From Paludibaculum sp. (GTDB lineage Bacteria > Acidobacteriota > Terriglobia > Bryobacterales > Bryobacteraceae), in contig JARKQJ010000152.1 of assembly GCA_029973955.1 (NCBI GenBank), forward strand, positions 106,906 to 170,905: a stretch of DNA of 64,000 nt, written 5' to 3'. The notes beneath the pieces were generated by a model, which did not search any database, was not told the DNA's origin, and was given only the letters and a program-made list of their open reading frames with translations. The translations under genes and the position numbers were made by a program. Below, in pieces: positions 10,103-20,000 of this stretch; position 1 is the first letter of the stretch, and every line of letters starts with the position of its first letter.

Positions 10103-11023
10103 TCAGGCAAACGCCGAGCGCAGCACCTGGTAGGACTTCGCCACCGCCGCGCGGGGCTCTTCCTTCCCTTCCATCTCCAGGCTCACCCACCCGCGGTATC
10201 CGGAGCGCTTCAGGATGCCCGCAATGCGCGGATAGTCCAGGTCCAGCGTGTACCACTCACCGCCGCCGTAGTACGTCTTGGCCTGCACGATGGTCGCCTT
10301 CGAAGCCAGCCGCTCGATGCCTGAATACGGGTCGCCCGGATAGTTGCCCGTATCCATGTTGATCCCCAGCCACGGCGAATTCACCTTCTGATGAATCTCC
10401 AGCAGGGTCCCCACGTCCGTCGTCAACCCCCAGTGGTTCTCCAACGCCAGCATCACGCCCAGCCGCTCGCAGTGCGGCAGCAACTGCTCGATCGACTCCA
10501 CGCACCAGCCGATCGCGTCCGCCAACTGGTAGCCTGGCAGCGGCGGCTCATTGCCCTTCACCTTCATCAGGTCATCGAACGACGGGATGGTCTTCCAGCG
10601 CCCGGAGTTCAGCCGCACGCACGGAATGCCCAGCCGCGCGGCCAGTTCCAGGCAGCGCCGCGTGTGCTCCACATGCTTGCGCCGCTCGTCCCGCGCCGGG
10701 AAGACAAAGTCCTGGTGGATGGAGAGCAGCGGGAAACTCAGCCCGCGCTCGAACGCCCGCTTCTTGAGCGCGTTCACGTAACCCGCCGATTCGTCCTTCA
10801 TCTGCCGGTGCAGGATCTCCACGCCTTCAAAGCCAAGCTCCGCCGCGTGGTCGATCACATCCTCGATGGGAAACTTCACCGGCTTGAAATGCCAGTAGGA
10901 ATAGCTGGAAACGGCCAGCTTGACCCTGCCGCCGCCGGCCGCGCCGGACTGCGCCCGCGCTTCCCTGCCCCAGGCAGCGCCTGCCAGCGCGCCCGCCAAT
11001 ACACTCCTGCGTCCAATCGCCAT
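10103..11023 (-). CDS. Exported sugar-phosphate isomerase/epimerase-like TIM-barrel protein
   Basis: The 306-residue product starts with a Tat-type leader (GRRSVLAGALAGAAWGREARAQ). A xylose-isomerase-like (AP endonuclease 2) TIM barrel follows. Recognisable barrel segments are LGFEGVEIL, then LLSIHQDFVF, IPCVRLNSGR, GVMLALENHWG and GINMDTGNYPGDPYSGIE. The last strands end in YRGWVSLEMEG. Glu, Asp and His residues in ENHW, MDTGN and LEMEG are the expected metal ligands. The substrate is unknown, probably a sugar or inositol derivative. It is the last gene of a minus-strand trio, 20 bases after the BNR-type protein, with an AGGGAGGA site. Confidence 0.85.
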   Translation of the reverse strand: MAIGRRSVLAGALAGAAWGREARAQSGAAGGGRVKLAVSSYSYWHFKPVKFPIEDVIDHAAELGFEGVEILHRQMKDESAGYVNALKKRAFERGLSFPLLSIHQDFVFPARDERRKHVEHTRRCLELAARLGIPCVRLNSGRWKTIPSFDDLMKVKGNEPPLPGYQLADAIGWCVESIEQLLPHCERLGVMLALENHWGLTTDVGTLLEIHQKVNSPWLGINMDTGNYPGDPYSGIERLASKATIVQAKTYYGGGEWYTLDLDYPRIAGILKRSGYRGWVSLEMEGKEEPRAAVAKSYQVLRSAFA

Positions 11024-11042
11024 CGTCTACGTTCCTCCCTAA

Positions 11043-12281
11043 TCAGGTCAACTTGAGAATCGTTCCCTCGTCGGTCGCCGCCCAGATGTTGTCATCGTCG
11101 GCGCGGCTCAGCCAGGCCTTCCGCCCGGCGGCCCTGTAAGGCACTTTCATCTCAAACCAGTTCTGCGAACCCGGCGTGTAGAAGATGCGCAGCCGCCCTG
11201 GAATCGGCGAGTTCCGCAGCATTCCAGGCGGCTCCACGGCCGCCAGAATCGTGCCTCCGTCCCGCAACTGAACGGCGTCGTGCACCCAGGCGTCCTTGCG
11301 GCGGAAGAACGGCTCGCTCTTGCCCGTGGTCAGGTTCACCCGGTAGACCTCGGACGGGAACTCGATGCCGTCGCCGTAATGGTAGATCACCAGCGCCTGG
11401 ACGCCCAGCGTCCGCAGGCGCGCCACGCGGCCGAACAGGGACACCGTGCTCATCTTCCACGTCTTGCCCCCATCGCGGCTCTGCCCCAAAAGCGACGTGC
11501 TCGGCGTCAGGTTCCTCCGCAGGGCCCGCTCCGGCATCATCCAATCCGGAAACCTCGACACATCCCGCGGCGGCGACGCCGATTGGCCGACAATTGCCAG
11601 CACCCCCGGACCCATCCCGCTCATCCACGACCACACCGTGTTCTCATCCTTGATCGCCAGCTCTTCGGACTCGCGCACCTTCCGCCACGTCTGCCCCCCG
11701 TCCTCCGTCTCATGGAAGACCTTGCCCCCGCCCATCGCCCAGCCATGCTTCTCGTCCGTGAAGTAGACCCGGAACATCGGCCTGCTCTTCTTGTCCCTCG
11801 GCAGCTTCCGCTTCTCCCACTGCAGCCCGCCTTCGCTCGTGTACCACAGCGCGTCTTCGCCCACCATGTACCCGCGGGATTCGTCCAGCATGTACAGCGA
11901 CAGCGGAAAATCCTTCAGCTTGACCGTACTCCAGTTGGCGCCTGCGTCCCGCGTGATCCACGCCTGCTGCTCCCGGCGCTCGCGCTTGGTCTCCACACCC
12001 ACCACGATGCCCCGCTGCGCGGAGGCGAAGGTGACGTCCTGCAACTGGAACTCCGTCTCGTCGGCATCCACCAGTTTCTGAATGGTCCAGCGTTTCGTGG
12101 CAAACTTGCCCGAAATCTGATCCTGACCCAATGGACGCAATACGGGCACTTCCGGCAGGAAGGTCGAGTCGCTCAAAACCGCCGGCGGCTTCGCGCCCGG
12201 CGCCCCCTTCCGCGGCTCCTGGCACCAGGCGGCGCCACCCCACAGAACTCCACCCAGCAGCCCCCTGCGACTCAACGCCAT
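11043..12281 (-). CDS. Exported BNR/YCF48-type beta-propeller protein
   Basis: The product of about 412 residues has a Tat-like leader with SRRGLLGG followed by a hydrophobic stretch and WCQ. The rest is made of BNR/Asp-box-like blades: ITRDAGANWSTV, TSEGGLQWEKRK, ETEDGGQTWRKV and SRDGGKTWKMS. The blades resemble sialidase propellers and YCF48/HCF136 photosystem assembly factors. In non-phototrophs such proteins are uncharacterised secreted propellers, and no sialidase active site is apparent. The ATG at 12281 is chosen because it follows GGGGAG by ten bases. The ATG at 12287 and a start at 12311 are alternatives. Confidence 0.8.
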   Translation of the reverse strand: MALSRRGLLGGVLWGGAAWCQEPRKGAPGAKPPAVLSDSTFLPEVPVLRPLGQDQISGKFATKRWTIQKLVDADETEFQLQDVTFASAQRGIVVGVETKRERREQQAWITRDAGANWSTVKLKDFPLSLYMLDESRGYMVGEDALWYTSEGGLQWEKRKLPRDKKSRPMFRVYFTDEKHGWAMGGGKVFHETEDGGQTWRKVRESEELAIKDENTVWSWMSGMGPGVLAIVGQSASPPRDVSRFPDWMMPERALRRNLTPSTSLLGQSRDGGKTWKMSTVSLFGRVARLRTLGVQALVIYHYGDGIEFPSEVYRVNLTTGKSEPFFRRKDAWVHDAVQLRDGGTILAAVEPPGMLRNSPIPGRLRIFYTPGSQNWFEMKVPYRAAGRKAWLSRADDDNIWAATDEGTILKLT

Positions 12282-12288
12282 CGTCATC

Positions 12289-12903
12289 CTACTCCCCGTC
12301 GGCCAATTCATCCCGGCGCGCGATGTGGCCGTGCGTCTTCACCAGCTCCACATGGTTGGCCGCCTCGATCGCCGCCGGCGTCAATCTGGCCAACACCAGC
12401 AGGCACCCCACCTGCTCGCCGATCGTCGTCAGCATCTCCATCTCCGCCCCGGTGTGCCGGTGCGGCATGCGATGCTGCACGTTGATCACGCCCACCACCC
12501 GGTTTCTTGCAATCACCGGCGCGGAGAGAAAAGATTCAAACGTGTCTTCCGGCAGCTCGCTGAATGTCCTGAACCGCGGATCCCGGTAAGCCTCCGACGT
12601 GATAGCCAGCAGTTTCCGCTCGCGCGCCACCCAGCCCGTCAGGCCCTCGCCATTCTTCATCCGCACTTTCCCGATCTCCGCCGGATGCGGGCTGGATGTG
12701 GCGCAAAGCACCAGTTCGTCGTCGTCGATCAGGTACAGCAGGCAACTGTCGCAACCGGTAAACTCCTGCACCAGCCGCGCCACCGCCTGCAGCGTATCCG
12801 CCAGGCTCAGTTCGCGGACCATCAGCCGGCTCACCCGCTGGTACACCCCCAACTGCTGCTCCAGCCGCTCTACGCGCGCCTCGAGTTCCTTGCCCTTTGC
12901 CAC
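12289..12903 (-). CDS. GAF-domain protein
   Basis: The 204-residue soluble protein has an N-terminal coiled coil (ELEARVERLEQQLGVYQRV) and a single GAF domain from about residue 35 to 170. Core features are GCDSCLLYLIDDDELVL, then GEGLTGWVARERK, FLSAPVIARNRVVGVINVQH and GEQVGCLLVLARL. GAF domains bind small ligands or heme or act as dimerisation modules. No output domain is attached, so partners must supply it. The GTG start at 12903 opens the minus operon with the propeller and TIM-barrel genes. Confidence 0.88.
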   Translation of the reverse strand: MAKGKELEARVERLEQQLGVYQRVSRLMVRELSLADTLQAVARLVQEFTGCDSCLLYLIDDDELVLCATSSPHPAEIGKVRMKNGEGLTGWVARERKLLAITSEAYRDPRFRTFSELPEDTFESFLSAPVIARNRVVGVINVQHRMPHRHTGAEMEMLTTIGEQVGCLLVLARLTPAAIEAANHVELVKTHGHIARRDELADGE

Positions 12904-13068
12904 GCTGCCATTATCCCACTTCGTCCGCTGCGAAACTCCTGCAATTTACAGCCCGCAATTGCGCGCACACCCCACGGGCCTCTACCATAGAGACAATCCA
13001 GCCAGAGCGCCCATCCGTTCCGGCCGGCCTGGTCTTTGCAAGAATCTGAGGAGAGGAGATCCAAATCC

Positions 13069-13623
13069 ATGTGGAACCGCGGCAAGAAGGAGGATGATAT
13101 CCAACAACGGCCCGCTCCCGCCCCAGCGCCCGACTATTCCAAGGAGGCCATCCCCATGTCCACCTATCCCACTCGGCAGGTCGAGCTCGGCAACACTCGC
13201 GCCGGTGCCGCCATCGGCAAGAACCTCGCCTTTGTCGGGCATATCAGCGGCAAGGAAGACCTGCTCATCGACGGGCGCCTCGAAGGCGATGTCGACCTGC
13301 CGGAAAACCGCCTCACCGTCGGCCCCTCCGGCCAACTCCAGGGCCGGGTCCGCGCGCGCGAGATCGTCATCCACGGCGGCGTGCAGGGCAATCTCGAAGC
13401 CAGCGAGCGCGTCGAGATCAAAAAGAACGCTCGCGTCATCGGAGATCTCAAGGCCCAGCGCCCCGTGATCGAGGATGAAGCCTACTTCAAGGGCAACGTC
13501 GAAACTATCCGCGTCGAGCCGCCCAAAGCCGCCGTCAAACCCCAACCCGCCACCCCCGGCGCCGCCGAAGCCCAGCCCAGCCTGCTCTCCGGCGATGCCA
13601 AGCAGGAGCCTCGCAAAGGATGA
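13069..13623 (+). CDS. Bactofilin-family cytoskeletal protein
   Basis: The 184-residue product has a low-complexity Pro/Ala N-terminus and a central bactofilin (DUF583) beta-helix from about residue 45 to 150. Typical repeats are FVGHISGKEDLLIDGRLEG, then VGPSGQLQGRVRAREIVI and VQGNLEASERVEIKKNARV. Bactofilins self-assemble into nucleotide-free filaments that scaffold envelope or polysaccharide machinery. AGGAGAGGAG lies 11 bases upstream of this ATG. Its stop overlaps the next start (ATGA), so the two genes are coupled. Confidence 0.92.
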   Translation: MWNRGKKEDDIQQRPAPAPAPDYSKEAIPMSTYPTRQVELGNTRAGAAIGKNLAFVGHISGKEDLLIDGRLEGDVDLPENRLTVGPSGQLQGRVRAREIVIHGGVQGNLEASERVEIKKNARVIGDLKAQRPVIEDEAYFKGNVETIRVEPPKAAVKPQPATPGAAEAQPSLLSGDAKQEPRKG

Positions 13624-14258
13624 ACCCCGCGTCCCGGCCAGCCTCCGCCACTCCTCTCTCTCCGCATGAATCGCAGCCCGCGGGCCGCCGGTCCTATGCC
13701 TTGGAGAGCATGAGCCAGTGGCTGGCCGGCCAGGAGCGGCTCCAGATCATCGACTTCAGCCCGGCCAATCAGCAGAACCTCGACTACGTCACCGGCCTCG
13801 GCCACCGTCTCTACTTCGACGACCTCCTGCGCTCCTTCGAATCCAGCTTCCCCCCCACCGAACGCTCGCAGGATCATCTCACCACTCAGCGCATCGAGGA
13901 CTTCCTCGACTCCTGCCTGGACTTCCCGGACCAGTCCGTCGACGGCGCTCTGGTCTGGGACCGGCTGCAGTTCCTCCCCGCGCCCCTGGGCGCCGCCGTT
14001 CTCCAGCGCCTGCACCGCGTGCTGGCGCCCGACGCCCTCCTGCTGGCTCTCTTCCATACCGATGCCAGCGCCACCACGGCCTCTCCGCAACAGTGCCGGA
14101 TCCTCAGCGACAAGCAGGTTCAACTCACCGCCTCCCCTGCCCGACTGCCGATCGTCCAGTTCAATACCCGCTCCATCGAGCGCTACTTCCAGCGCTTCCA
14201 GACCCTGAAGTTCTTCCTCACGCGTGACAATCTCCAGGAGGTCCTCGTCCGGCGCTGA
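13620..14258 (+). CDS. Methyltransferase-like protein, SAM motif degenerate
   Basis: The 212-residue protein has the layout of a class I SAM methyltransferase core. LQIIDFSPANQQNLDYV occupies the motif I position, DGALVWDRLQFLP motif IV, and AAVLQRLHRVLAPDALLLALF motif V/VI. The glycine-rich E/D-x-G-x-G loop is replaced by DFSPAN, so SAM binding is doubtful. It may be a non-catalytic relative. It is translationally coupled to the bactofilin gene by a 4-base overlap, which suggests a shared role in envelope organisation. Confidence 0.7.
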   Translation: MNPASRPASATPLSPHESQPAGRRSYALESMSQWLAGQERLQIIDFSPANQQNLDYVTGLGHRLYFDDLLRSFESSFPPTERSQDHLTTQRIEDFLDSCLDFPDQSVDGALVWDRLQFLPAPLGAAVLQRLHRVLAPDALLLALFHTDASATTASPQQCRILSDKQVQLTASPARLPIVQFNTRSIERYFQRFQTLKFFLTRDNLQEVLVRR

Positions 14259-14270
14259 ACGGCCGGGCAT

Positions 14271-14306
14271 CGCTGAGCTACCAGAGAACGCTGAGCTAGC
14301 AGGGAA
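14271..14306 (+). repeat. 18-bp tandem duplication
   Basis: Units 14271-14288 and 14289-14306 are adjacent and identical at 16 of 18 positions (CGCTGAGCTA followed by CCAGAGAA or GCAGGGAA). They fill most of the 50-base gap before the AI-2E-type permease gene. The second copy supplies the likely ribosome site. Confidence 0.75.
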
Positions 14307-14308
14307 CA

Positions 14309-15454
14309 ATGACACAGGAAGCCAAGTCCGCCAGCACCCGTCAACTCGCCGGCCTGCTTGCCAGCATCCTCCTCTTTGCCTGCCTGCTCTACCTCGGCCG
14401 CATCTTTTTCATCACCTTCATCTCCTCCATTCTCATCGCCTTCCTGCTCGATCCCATCGTCAACGCCTTCATGCGCTTCCGCCTGCCGCGCGGCGCCGCC
14501 AGCTTCCTCGCCTGCAGCCTCATGCTCACCGTGGTCTACCTCATGGGCCTCGCCCTCTGGATGCAGGCCATCGGGCTCTGGGAAGATCTGCCCGCTTACA
14601 GCCGCCGCGTCGCTGAACTCGTCGACGCCGCCGCCTCCCAGGTGGAGAACGTCGAGAAAGTGGCCCAGGACATCTTCGTCCCCAAGCGCATGCGCGAGGC
14701 CCAGCCGCCCGCGCCAGATCCCAAGAAGACCAGCAAGAAGAAGAAGGCCGCCGCGCCAGATCCCAATCTCCCGCCCCCCGTGCAGGAAGTCCGCATCATG
14801 CAGGAGGACCGCCAGCTCGTCAACGCCATCTACGCCGAACTGCGCCAGTATTACGACGCCGCTCTCATGGCCTCCTTCGTGCCCTTCCTCGTCTACTTCC
14901 TCCTCAGTTGGCGCGACCATATGCGCAAGTCGATCCTTGCCCTCCTGCCCACCGAGGGCCAACGCCAGAACATGCAGCGCGCCTGGGACGGCATCGCCAA
15001 TGTCGCCCGCGCCTACCTCGTCGGCAACTTCCTGCTCGGCGTCGTGCTCTCCATCGCCAGCGCCATCTTCTTCTGGTTCGTGAAGCTGCCCTACTGGCAG
15101 GTGGTCGGCCCCATGAGCGGTTTCCTCAGCCTCATCCCCTACCTCGGCCTGCCGTTGGCTGTCATCCCGCCCTTCGCCGCGGCCTTGCCCGTCTACTCCG
15201 GACTGCCCGCCTACCTGCTCATCGGCTCTACCACCGCCGTCTTCCACCTGCTCGCCCTCAACCTGCTCTACCCCAAGCTCGTCGGCGCCCGCGTCCACTT
15301 GAATCCGCTCTCCGTCACCGTCGCCCTCATGCTCTGGTACCTGCTGTGGGGCGGCGCCGGGCTCGTGCTGGCCATCCCCATCACCGCCGGCATGAAAGCC
15401 TCATTCGACAACATCCCCTCCCTGCGCCCCTACGGCAAAGTGCTGGGTGACTGA
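14309..15454 (+). CDS. AI-2E family transporter (PerM-like)
   Basis: The 381-residue integral membrane protein matches the AI-2E/PerM permease family. The first hydrophobic pair lies at about residues 10-50, with VNAFMRFRLPRGAASFLA and the third helix after it. A long charged periplasmic or cytosolic segment follows at about 90-180, with a Lys-rich KKTSKKKKAAA insert. The C-terminal helices include the family signature PLVGPMSGFLSLIPYLG-like region and NLLYPKLVGARVHLNPLSV. Proposed substrates across the family include AI-2, folates and ions via Na+/H+ exchange. The substrate here is unknown. Confidence 0.88.
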   Translation: MTQEAKSASTRQLAGLLASILLFACLLYLGRIFFITFISSILIAFLLDPIVNAFMRFRLPRGAASFLACSLMLTVVYLMGLALWMQAIGLWEDLPAYSRRVAELVDAAASQVENVEKVAQDIFVPKRMREAQPPAPDPKKTSKKKKAAAPDPNLPPPVQEVRIMQEDRQLVNAIYAELRQYYDAALMASFVPFLVYFLLSWRDHMRKSILALLPTEGQRQNMQRAWDGIANVARAYLVGNFLLGVVLSIASAIFFWFVKLPYWQVVGPMSGFLSLIPYLGLPLAVIPPFAAALPVYSGLPAYLLIGSTTAVFHLLALNLLYPKLVGARVHLNPLSVTVALMLWYLLWGGAGLVLAIPITAGMKASFDNIPSLRPYGKVLGD

Positions 15455-15460
15455 TCATCC

Positions 15461-16969
15461 ATGAAAACCATGCTCACCCGCCGCGCTCTGCTCGCCGGCG
15501 CCGCCGCGGCGCCTGCCATCCTTCGCGCTCAATCCGCGCGCCGCCCCAATATCCTCTTCGCCATCGCCGACGATCAATCCTGGCTCCACACCTCCGCCTC
15601 CGGTGAGCGGGCCCTCAAGACGCCCGGCTTCGACCGCGTCGCCTCCGCCGGTGTCCGGTTCCAACAGTGCATCTCCGCCTCGCCCGGCTGCGCCCCCTCC
15701 CGCGCCGCCATCCTCACCGGCCGCTACCCCTGGCAACTCCGCGAGGCCGGCACTCACGCCAGCCTCTTCCCGCGCGATCTTCAGGTCTACCCCGAACTCC
15801 TTCAAAACGCCGGCTACTTCACCGGCCTCACCGGCAAGGGCGCCGGCCCCTGCAACTTCAATGACGCCGGCTGGCCCCACAATCCCGCCGGCCCCGCCTT
15901 CGACAAGCGCAAGCTCCAACAGCCCCTCCCCGGAATCAACCGCAACGACTACGCCGCCAACTTCGACGACTTTCTCTCCGCCCGCCCCAAAGACGCCCCC
16001 TTCTGTTTCTGGTACGGCGGCCAGGAGCCCCATCGCGAATACTCCCCCGGCCTCGGCCTCCGCTCCGGCAAGCGCCTGGAAGACGCCACCGTTCCGCCCT
16101 TCCTCCCCGACACCCCCGAGGTCCGCTCCGATATCCTCGATTACCTCACCGAAATCGAGCACTTCGACCTCCACCTCCAGCGCATGCTCGATCGCCTCGA
16201 AAAATCCGGCGACCTCGAAAACACCATCGTCGTTGTCACTGCCGACAACGGCATGTCTTTCCCCGGCTCCAAAGCCCAGATGCGCGACTACGGCATCCAC
16301 GAGCCTCTCGCCATCTCCTGGCAGGCCCGCGCCAAAAGCGGCCGCGTCAGCCAGGAACTCATCAGCCTCACCGATCTGGCGCCCACGTTCCTCTCCGCCG
16401 CCGGCCTCCAGCCGCCCTCCGGCCTCTGCGGCTCCAACCTCCTGCCGCTCCTCACCCTCGACAAGCCGCTCAACCGGCCGTTCGTCCTCTCCGGCCGCGA
16501 GCGCCACTCGCACGCCCGCCACGATCTGCTGGGCTACCCCGCCCGCGCCTTGCGCAACCACTACTACCTCTACGTCCGCAACTTCGCGCCCGATCGCTGG
16601 CCGGCCGGCGATCCGCCCAAGTTCTACGATGTCGACGACGGTCCCACCCATCAACTCCTGCTCGCCCGCCAGAAAGACCCCGCCATCGCCCCCTTCTTTG
16701 AAACCTGCTACGGCAAGCATCCCGCCGAAGAACTCTTCGATCTCCGCACCGATCCCGGTTGCCTCAGGAACCTCGCCCAGCAGCCCGGCAAGCGCGGCGT
16801 CCTCGCTGAACTCCGCCGCTCTCTCACCGCCCAGCTCAAAGCCCAGGGCGACCCGCGCCTCGGCCCCAACCCCAATCTCTGGGAGAGCTACCCCCGCTAC
16901 TCCCCCACCCGGCCCGAACTCGGCGGCTTCTCCGAATCCGGCAAATACAACCCCGCGTTCCAACGCTAG
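15461..16969 (+). CDS. Exported type I sulfatase
   Basis: The 502-residue product has a Tat/Sec leader (TRRALLAGAAAAPAILRAQ). It is a formylglycine-dependent sulfatase hydrolysing an unknown sulfate ester. Metal ligands appear in NILFAIADDQ (D37, D38). The modification site is C77 in GCAPSRAAILTGR, which fits the C-x-P/A-S-R rule. VVVTADNGMSF is the second metal site. It is therefore predicted to need a maturase, none of which is in the window. The family is common in soil bacteria that degrade sulfated or modified glycans. Confidence 0.93.
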   Translation: MKTMLTRRALLAGAAAAPAILRAQSARRPNILFAIADDQSWLHTSASGERALKTPGFDRVASAGVRFQQCISASPGCAPSRAAILTGRYPWQLREAGTHASLFPRDLQVYPELLQNAGYFTGLTGKGAGPCNFNDAGWPHNPAGPAFDKRKLQQPLPGINRNDYAANFDDFLSARPKDAPFCFWYGGQEPHREYSPGLGLRSGKRLEDATVPPFLPDTPEVRSDILDYLTEIEHFDLHLQRMLDRLEKSGDLENTIVVVTADNGMSFPGSKAQMRDYGIHEPLAISWQARAKSGRVSQELISLTDLAPTFLSAAGLQPPSGLCGSNLLPLLTLDKPLNRPFVLSGRERHSHARHDLLGYPARALRNHYYLYVRNFAPDRWPAGDPPKFYDVDDGPTHQLLLARQKDPAIAPFFETCYGKHPAEELFDLRTDPGCLRNLAQQPGKRGVLAELRRSLTAQLKAQGDPRLGPNPNLWESYPRYSPTRPELGGFSESGKYNPAFQR

Positions 16970-17078
16970 CCTCCGTCCTGCTAGCCTAGATCTAAGATGA
17001 GAAGCCGCCCTGCTGGCTCCGCTTCTCCCGCAGTGCCCTGCCCGCAACGGCGGATCTTTCTCTTCTCCGGTTCTTTCT

Positions 17079-20000
17079 ATGCCCAACTCTCAATCCAGCT
17101 CTGCCACACCTCTCAATCCTCTGACCGGGAACTACGATAGCGGCCTGGTCCGCTACATCAATCTGAAGCTCGCTTCGCTCGGCCAGCCCACCACTCATGG
17201 CAGCGACCATGCCGGCTTCCTCGAGTTGGCGCGCCCGCTGCTCCGCAACTACTACGTCAAAGACCAGATGCTCGGCGGCCACCTCTGCCCCGCCGACCTC
17301 CGCATCCAGAACTACCTCCAGGCCATGCTCGCCAAGATCTGCCCCACCGGCGTCCCGCAGATCCCCGCCCGCACCTTCGTCCTCGACCGCCCCGGCCTCG
17401 CTCGCGCCATGAGCCTCCCCCTGCACGGCGACCACTGCCACTCCCCCTACCTCGAGTCCTACCGCGTCGCTCAAGGCGTGCTCCATAACCCGCGCAGCGA
17501 CCGCCGGACCACCAAGGGCATCTTCCACGTCACCGAGGGCGGACTGCCCATTCCCGCCGACAAGGCCGCCGTCCCACTGCAGACCTTCGCCGCCCTGCTC
17601 GCCCGCGCCTTCACGCCCCCCAACGAAGTGCTCCGCCTGCCCTTCACCGTCGGCGAAGGGAACGAAGCCCACGCCTGGGTCTCTCTCCTGCTGCGTCCGC
17701 TCGTCTGCCCCGCCGCCGGCCTGGAGCCCTCCAAAACCATGGAGACCCGCTTCTTCGCCCCCGGTTCCCTCGTCTCCAACCTCGACTTCGTGGAAGGCAT
17801 CTTCGGCAACGCCGGCGATCCCTACCTCCCCGAAAACGACGCCGCCCTCGATCCCCAGCACTGGACCGGCCACACCGGCTGCGTCATCCTCGCGCCCCAC
17901 CTTGCCGGCATCAGCAAGAAGGAGGTCGGCCTGCCCCGCTACGAGCAGGCTACCGAGCGCCAGCGCCGCGACAAGATGTGCTGGACCCGCCCCGACGAGC
18001 CCTATAACGACGGCGGCGCTTTCAAAATCACCTGCCGCGATCACCGCGGCGTCATCGTCACCATCATCGCCGACAGCTACTTCGGCTACTGCAAGAAAGA
18101 GATCAAAACTCAGATCGGTTACGCCGCCAACCTCTTCGGTTTCGCCCAGGAAGAGCACGCCGGCGGCGCCATCGCCTTCCCCTCCTACGTCCTCGGCCAG
18201 GACTTCATCGCCGACCGCACCGTGCCCCTCAAAAAGGCCACCTTCGAAAGCGCCATCGCCCTGCTCGGCGGCGCCGTCGAGGCCACACCGCTCGGCTACG
18301 CCGTCGACCGCACTTACCCCAACGTCTTCTACATCCACGAGACCTCCGAGTTCAACGTCCGCAAGGGCTTCATCTCCTGGCAGTACAACGGCGCCTCGCA
18401 GCGCCTCACCCTCCGCACCGGCGATGTCTACGTCCTGCCCTCCGGCTACCGCGTCCGTATCCAAAAACAGATCTCCGGCACCTCCTGGCGCCTGGTCGGC
18501 ACCCGCGCCGATGGCACCCTCATCCACAAACCCTCCACGGTTTCCGGCGGCGGCAAGAGCGAAATCTCCAAGTCCATCGCCAGCACCATCCTCAAAGGTC
18601 CGGTCTTCGTCCGCGACTACCACTCCGATTTCGACCAGGTCGAGAAGATCCTCCGCCGCGACTACTCCGGCATCCACAAGCAGTCCAAGAATCCCGAGCG
18701 CGACGCCCGCCCCATCCTCAGCGTCGAGCGCTCTCTCGGCTCCGTCATTAAGCTCCTCACCCCCTCCTCCGAGTACGTCGACGACTACAACGAGTGGCTG
18801 CGCTCCATCCCCCAGACCATCCGGCAGCTTGTCTTTACCGTCAAGCGCTACTACCGGCCCGAGTGGGACGAACACTGGCGCGACCAATTCACAGTCGATC
18901 GCGTCAACGGCTACCTCGGCCACGAACTCAAGTACGACAACCAGCACCTGATCGGCAACTACCTCCGCGTCGGCCACGACCCCGACGGCTCCTGGCGCAT
19001 CTACAAACTCCGCCCCGATTTCCACCCCGCTGAAAAGGTCCAGGTCGAGGACGACATCACCGTCTCTGCCGTCCTGCCCCGCGAAGCCCTCACCGGCCTC
19101 GATCCGCGCGAACTCCACCCTTCCGTCAAACTCGTCGACAACTGCGAGGCGCTCCTCTTCCAGCGCCCCGACGATGCCATCGAACCCGGCTTCGACCCCA
19201 TCGCCGAGGCCGACATCGCCTCTGCCGGCACCTTCCTCTCCAACTACGAACCTCTCACCGTGGAAGCCGCCCGCGCCATCGTCGACCATGTCGTCCTCTT
19301 CGATAAGTTCTCCGAACCCATGCGCCGCCGCTTGCTCGAATTCGTCAAATCCGGCCAGCCCAGCTACGTCGTCTGCACCGCCTTCCCCCGCATCGTCGAC
19401 GGCCAGCCCTCCAAGAACCCGCGCTATCAGCAGCGCCGGCCGGATCTCGTCAACCCCCGCGAAGTCTACCTCGCCAAGATCGGCGCGCACCTCGACCGCG
19501 GCGTGCCGTTCTCCGAGCCTGTCCCCTTCCCCGTCAACTCCGTCCTGCCCGGCCGCCGCGCCAATCCCCCGCAGCCTGAAATTGGCCTGCCCCCGCTCGC
19601 CGTCTATGGCCCCATCCACTACCAGGAACTGCCCGAACTGTTCATGGACCTCATCTGCAGCATCACGGGCAAATCTCCCTCCACCACCGGCTTCGGCAGC
19701 GAAGGCGCGCTCACCAAGGGCCCCTTCAATGCCCTGCCCCCCATCATCGACATCAACAACGCCCTGATCGACGCCATCCTCACCGGCTACGAAGGCTACT
19801 CCTCCGTCGCCGGCTACATCGGCCCCAACTACAAGGTCGATCACGACATCTCCATGCTCGTGCCCGAAATCTGGTGCCGCATGAAAGTGACCGAACGCGA
19901 TCCACAGATGCTCATCGCCAGCGGCTATCTGGAAAAGCTCGACGACTTCGAGTTTGAGGGCCGCACCATCCAGGCCTCCCGCCTCGGCTATCGCATCACC

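Noticed and set aside
15603..17000. Plus-strand alternative frame rich in Pro/Ser/Thr over the sulfatase
   Set aside because: It is a shifted reading of the sulfatase gene, which has the formylglycine motif and metal sites.
16992..19844. Antisense open frame of about 950 codons opposite the PEPCK-like gene
   Set aside because: Composition is the mirror of GC-rich third positions; the plus-strand frame carries clear conserved motifs.
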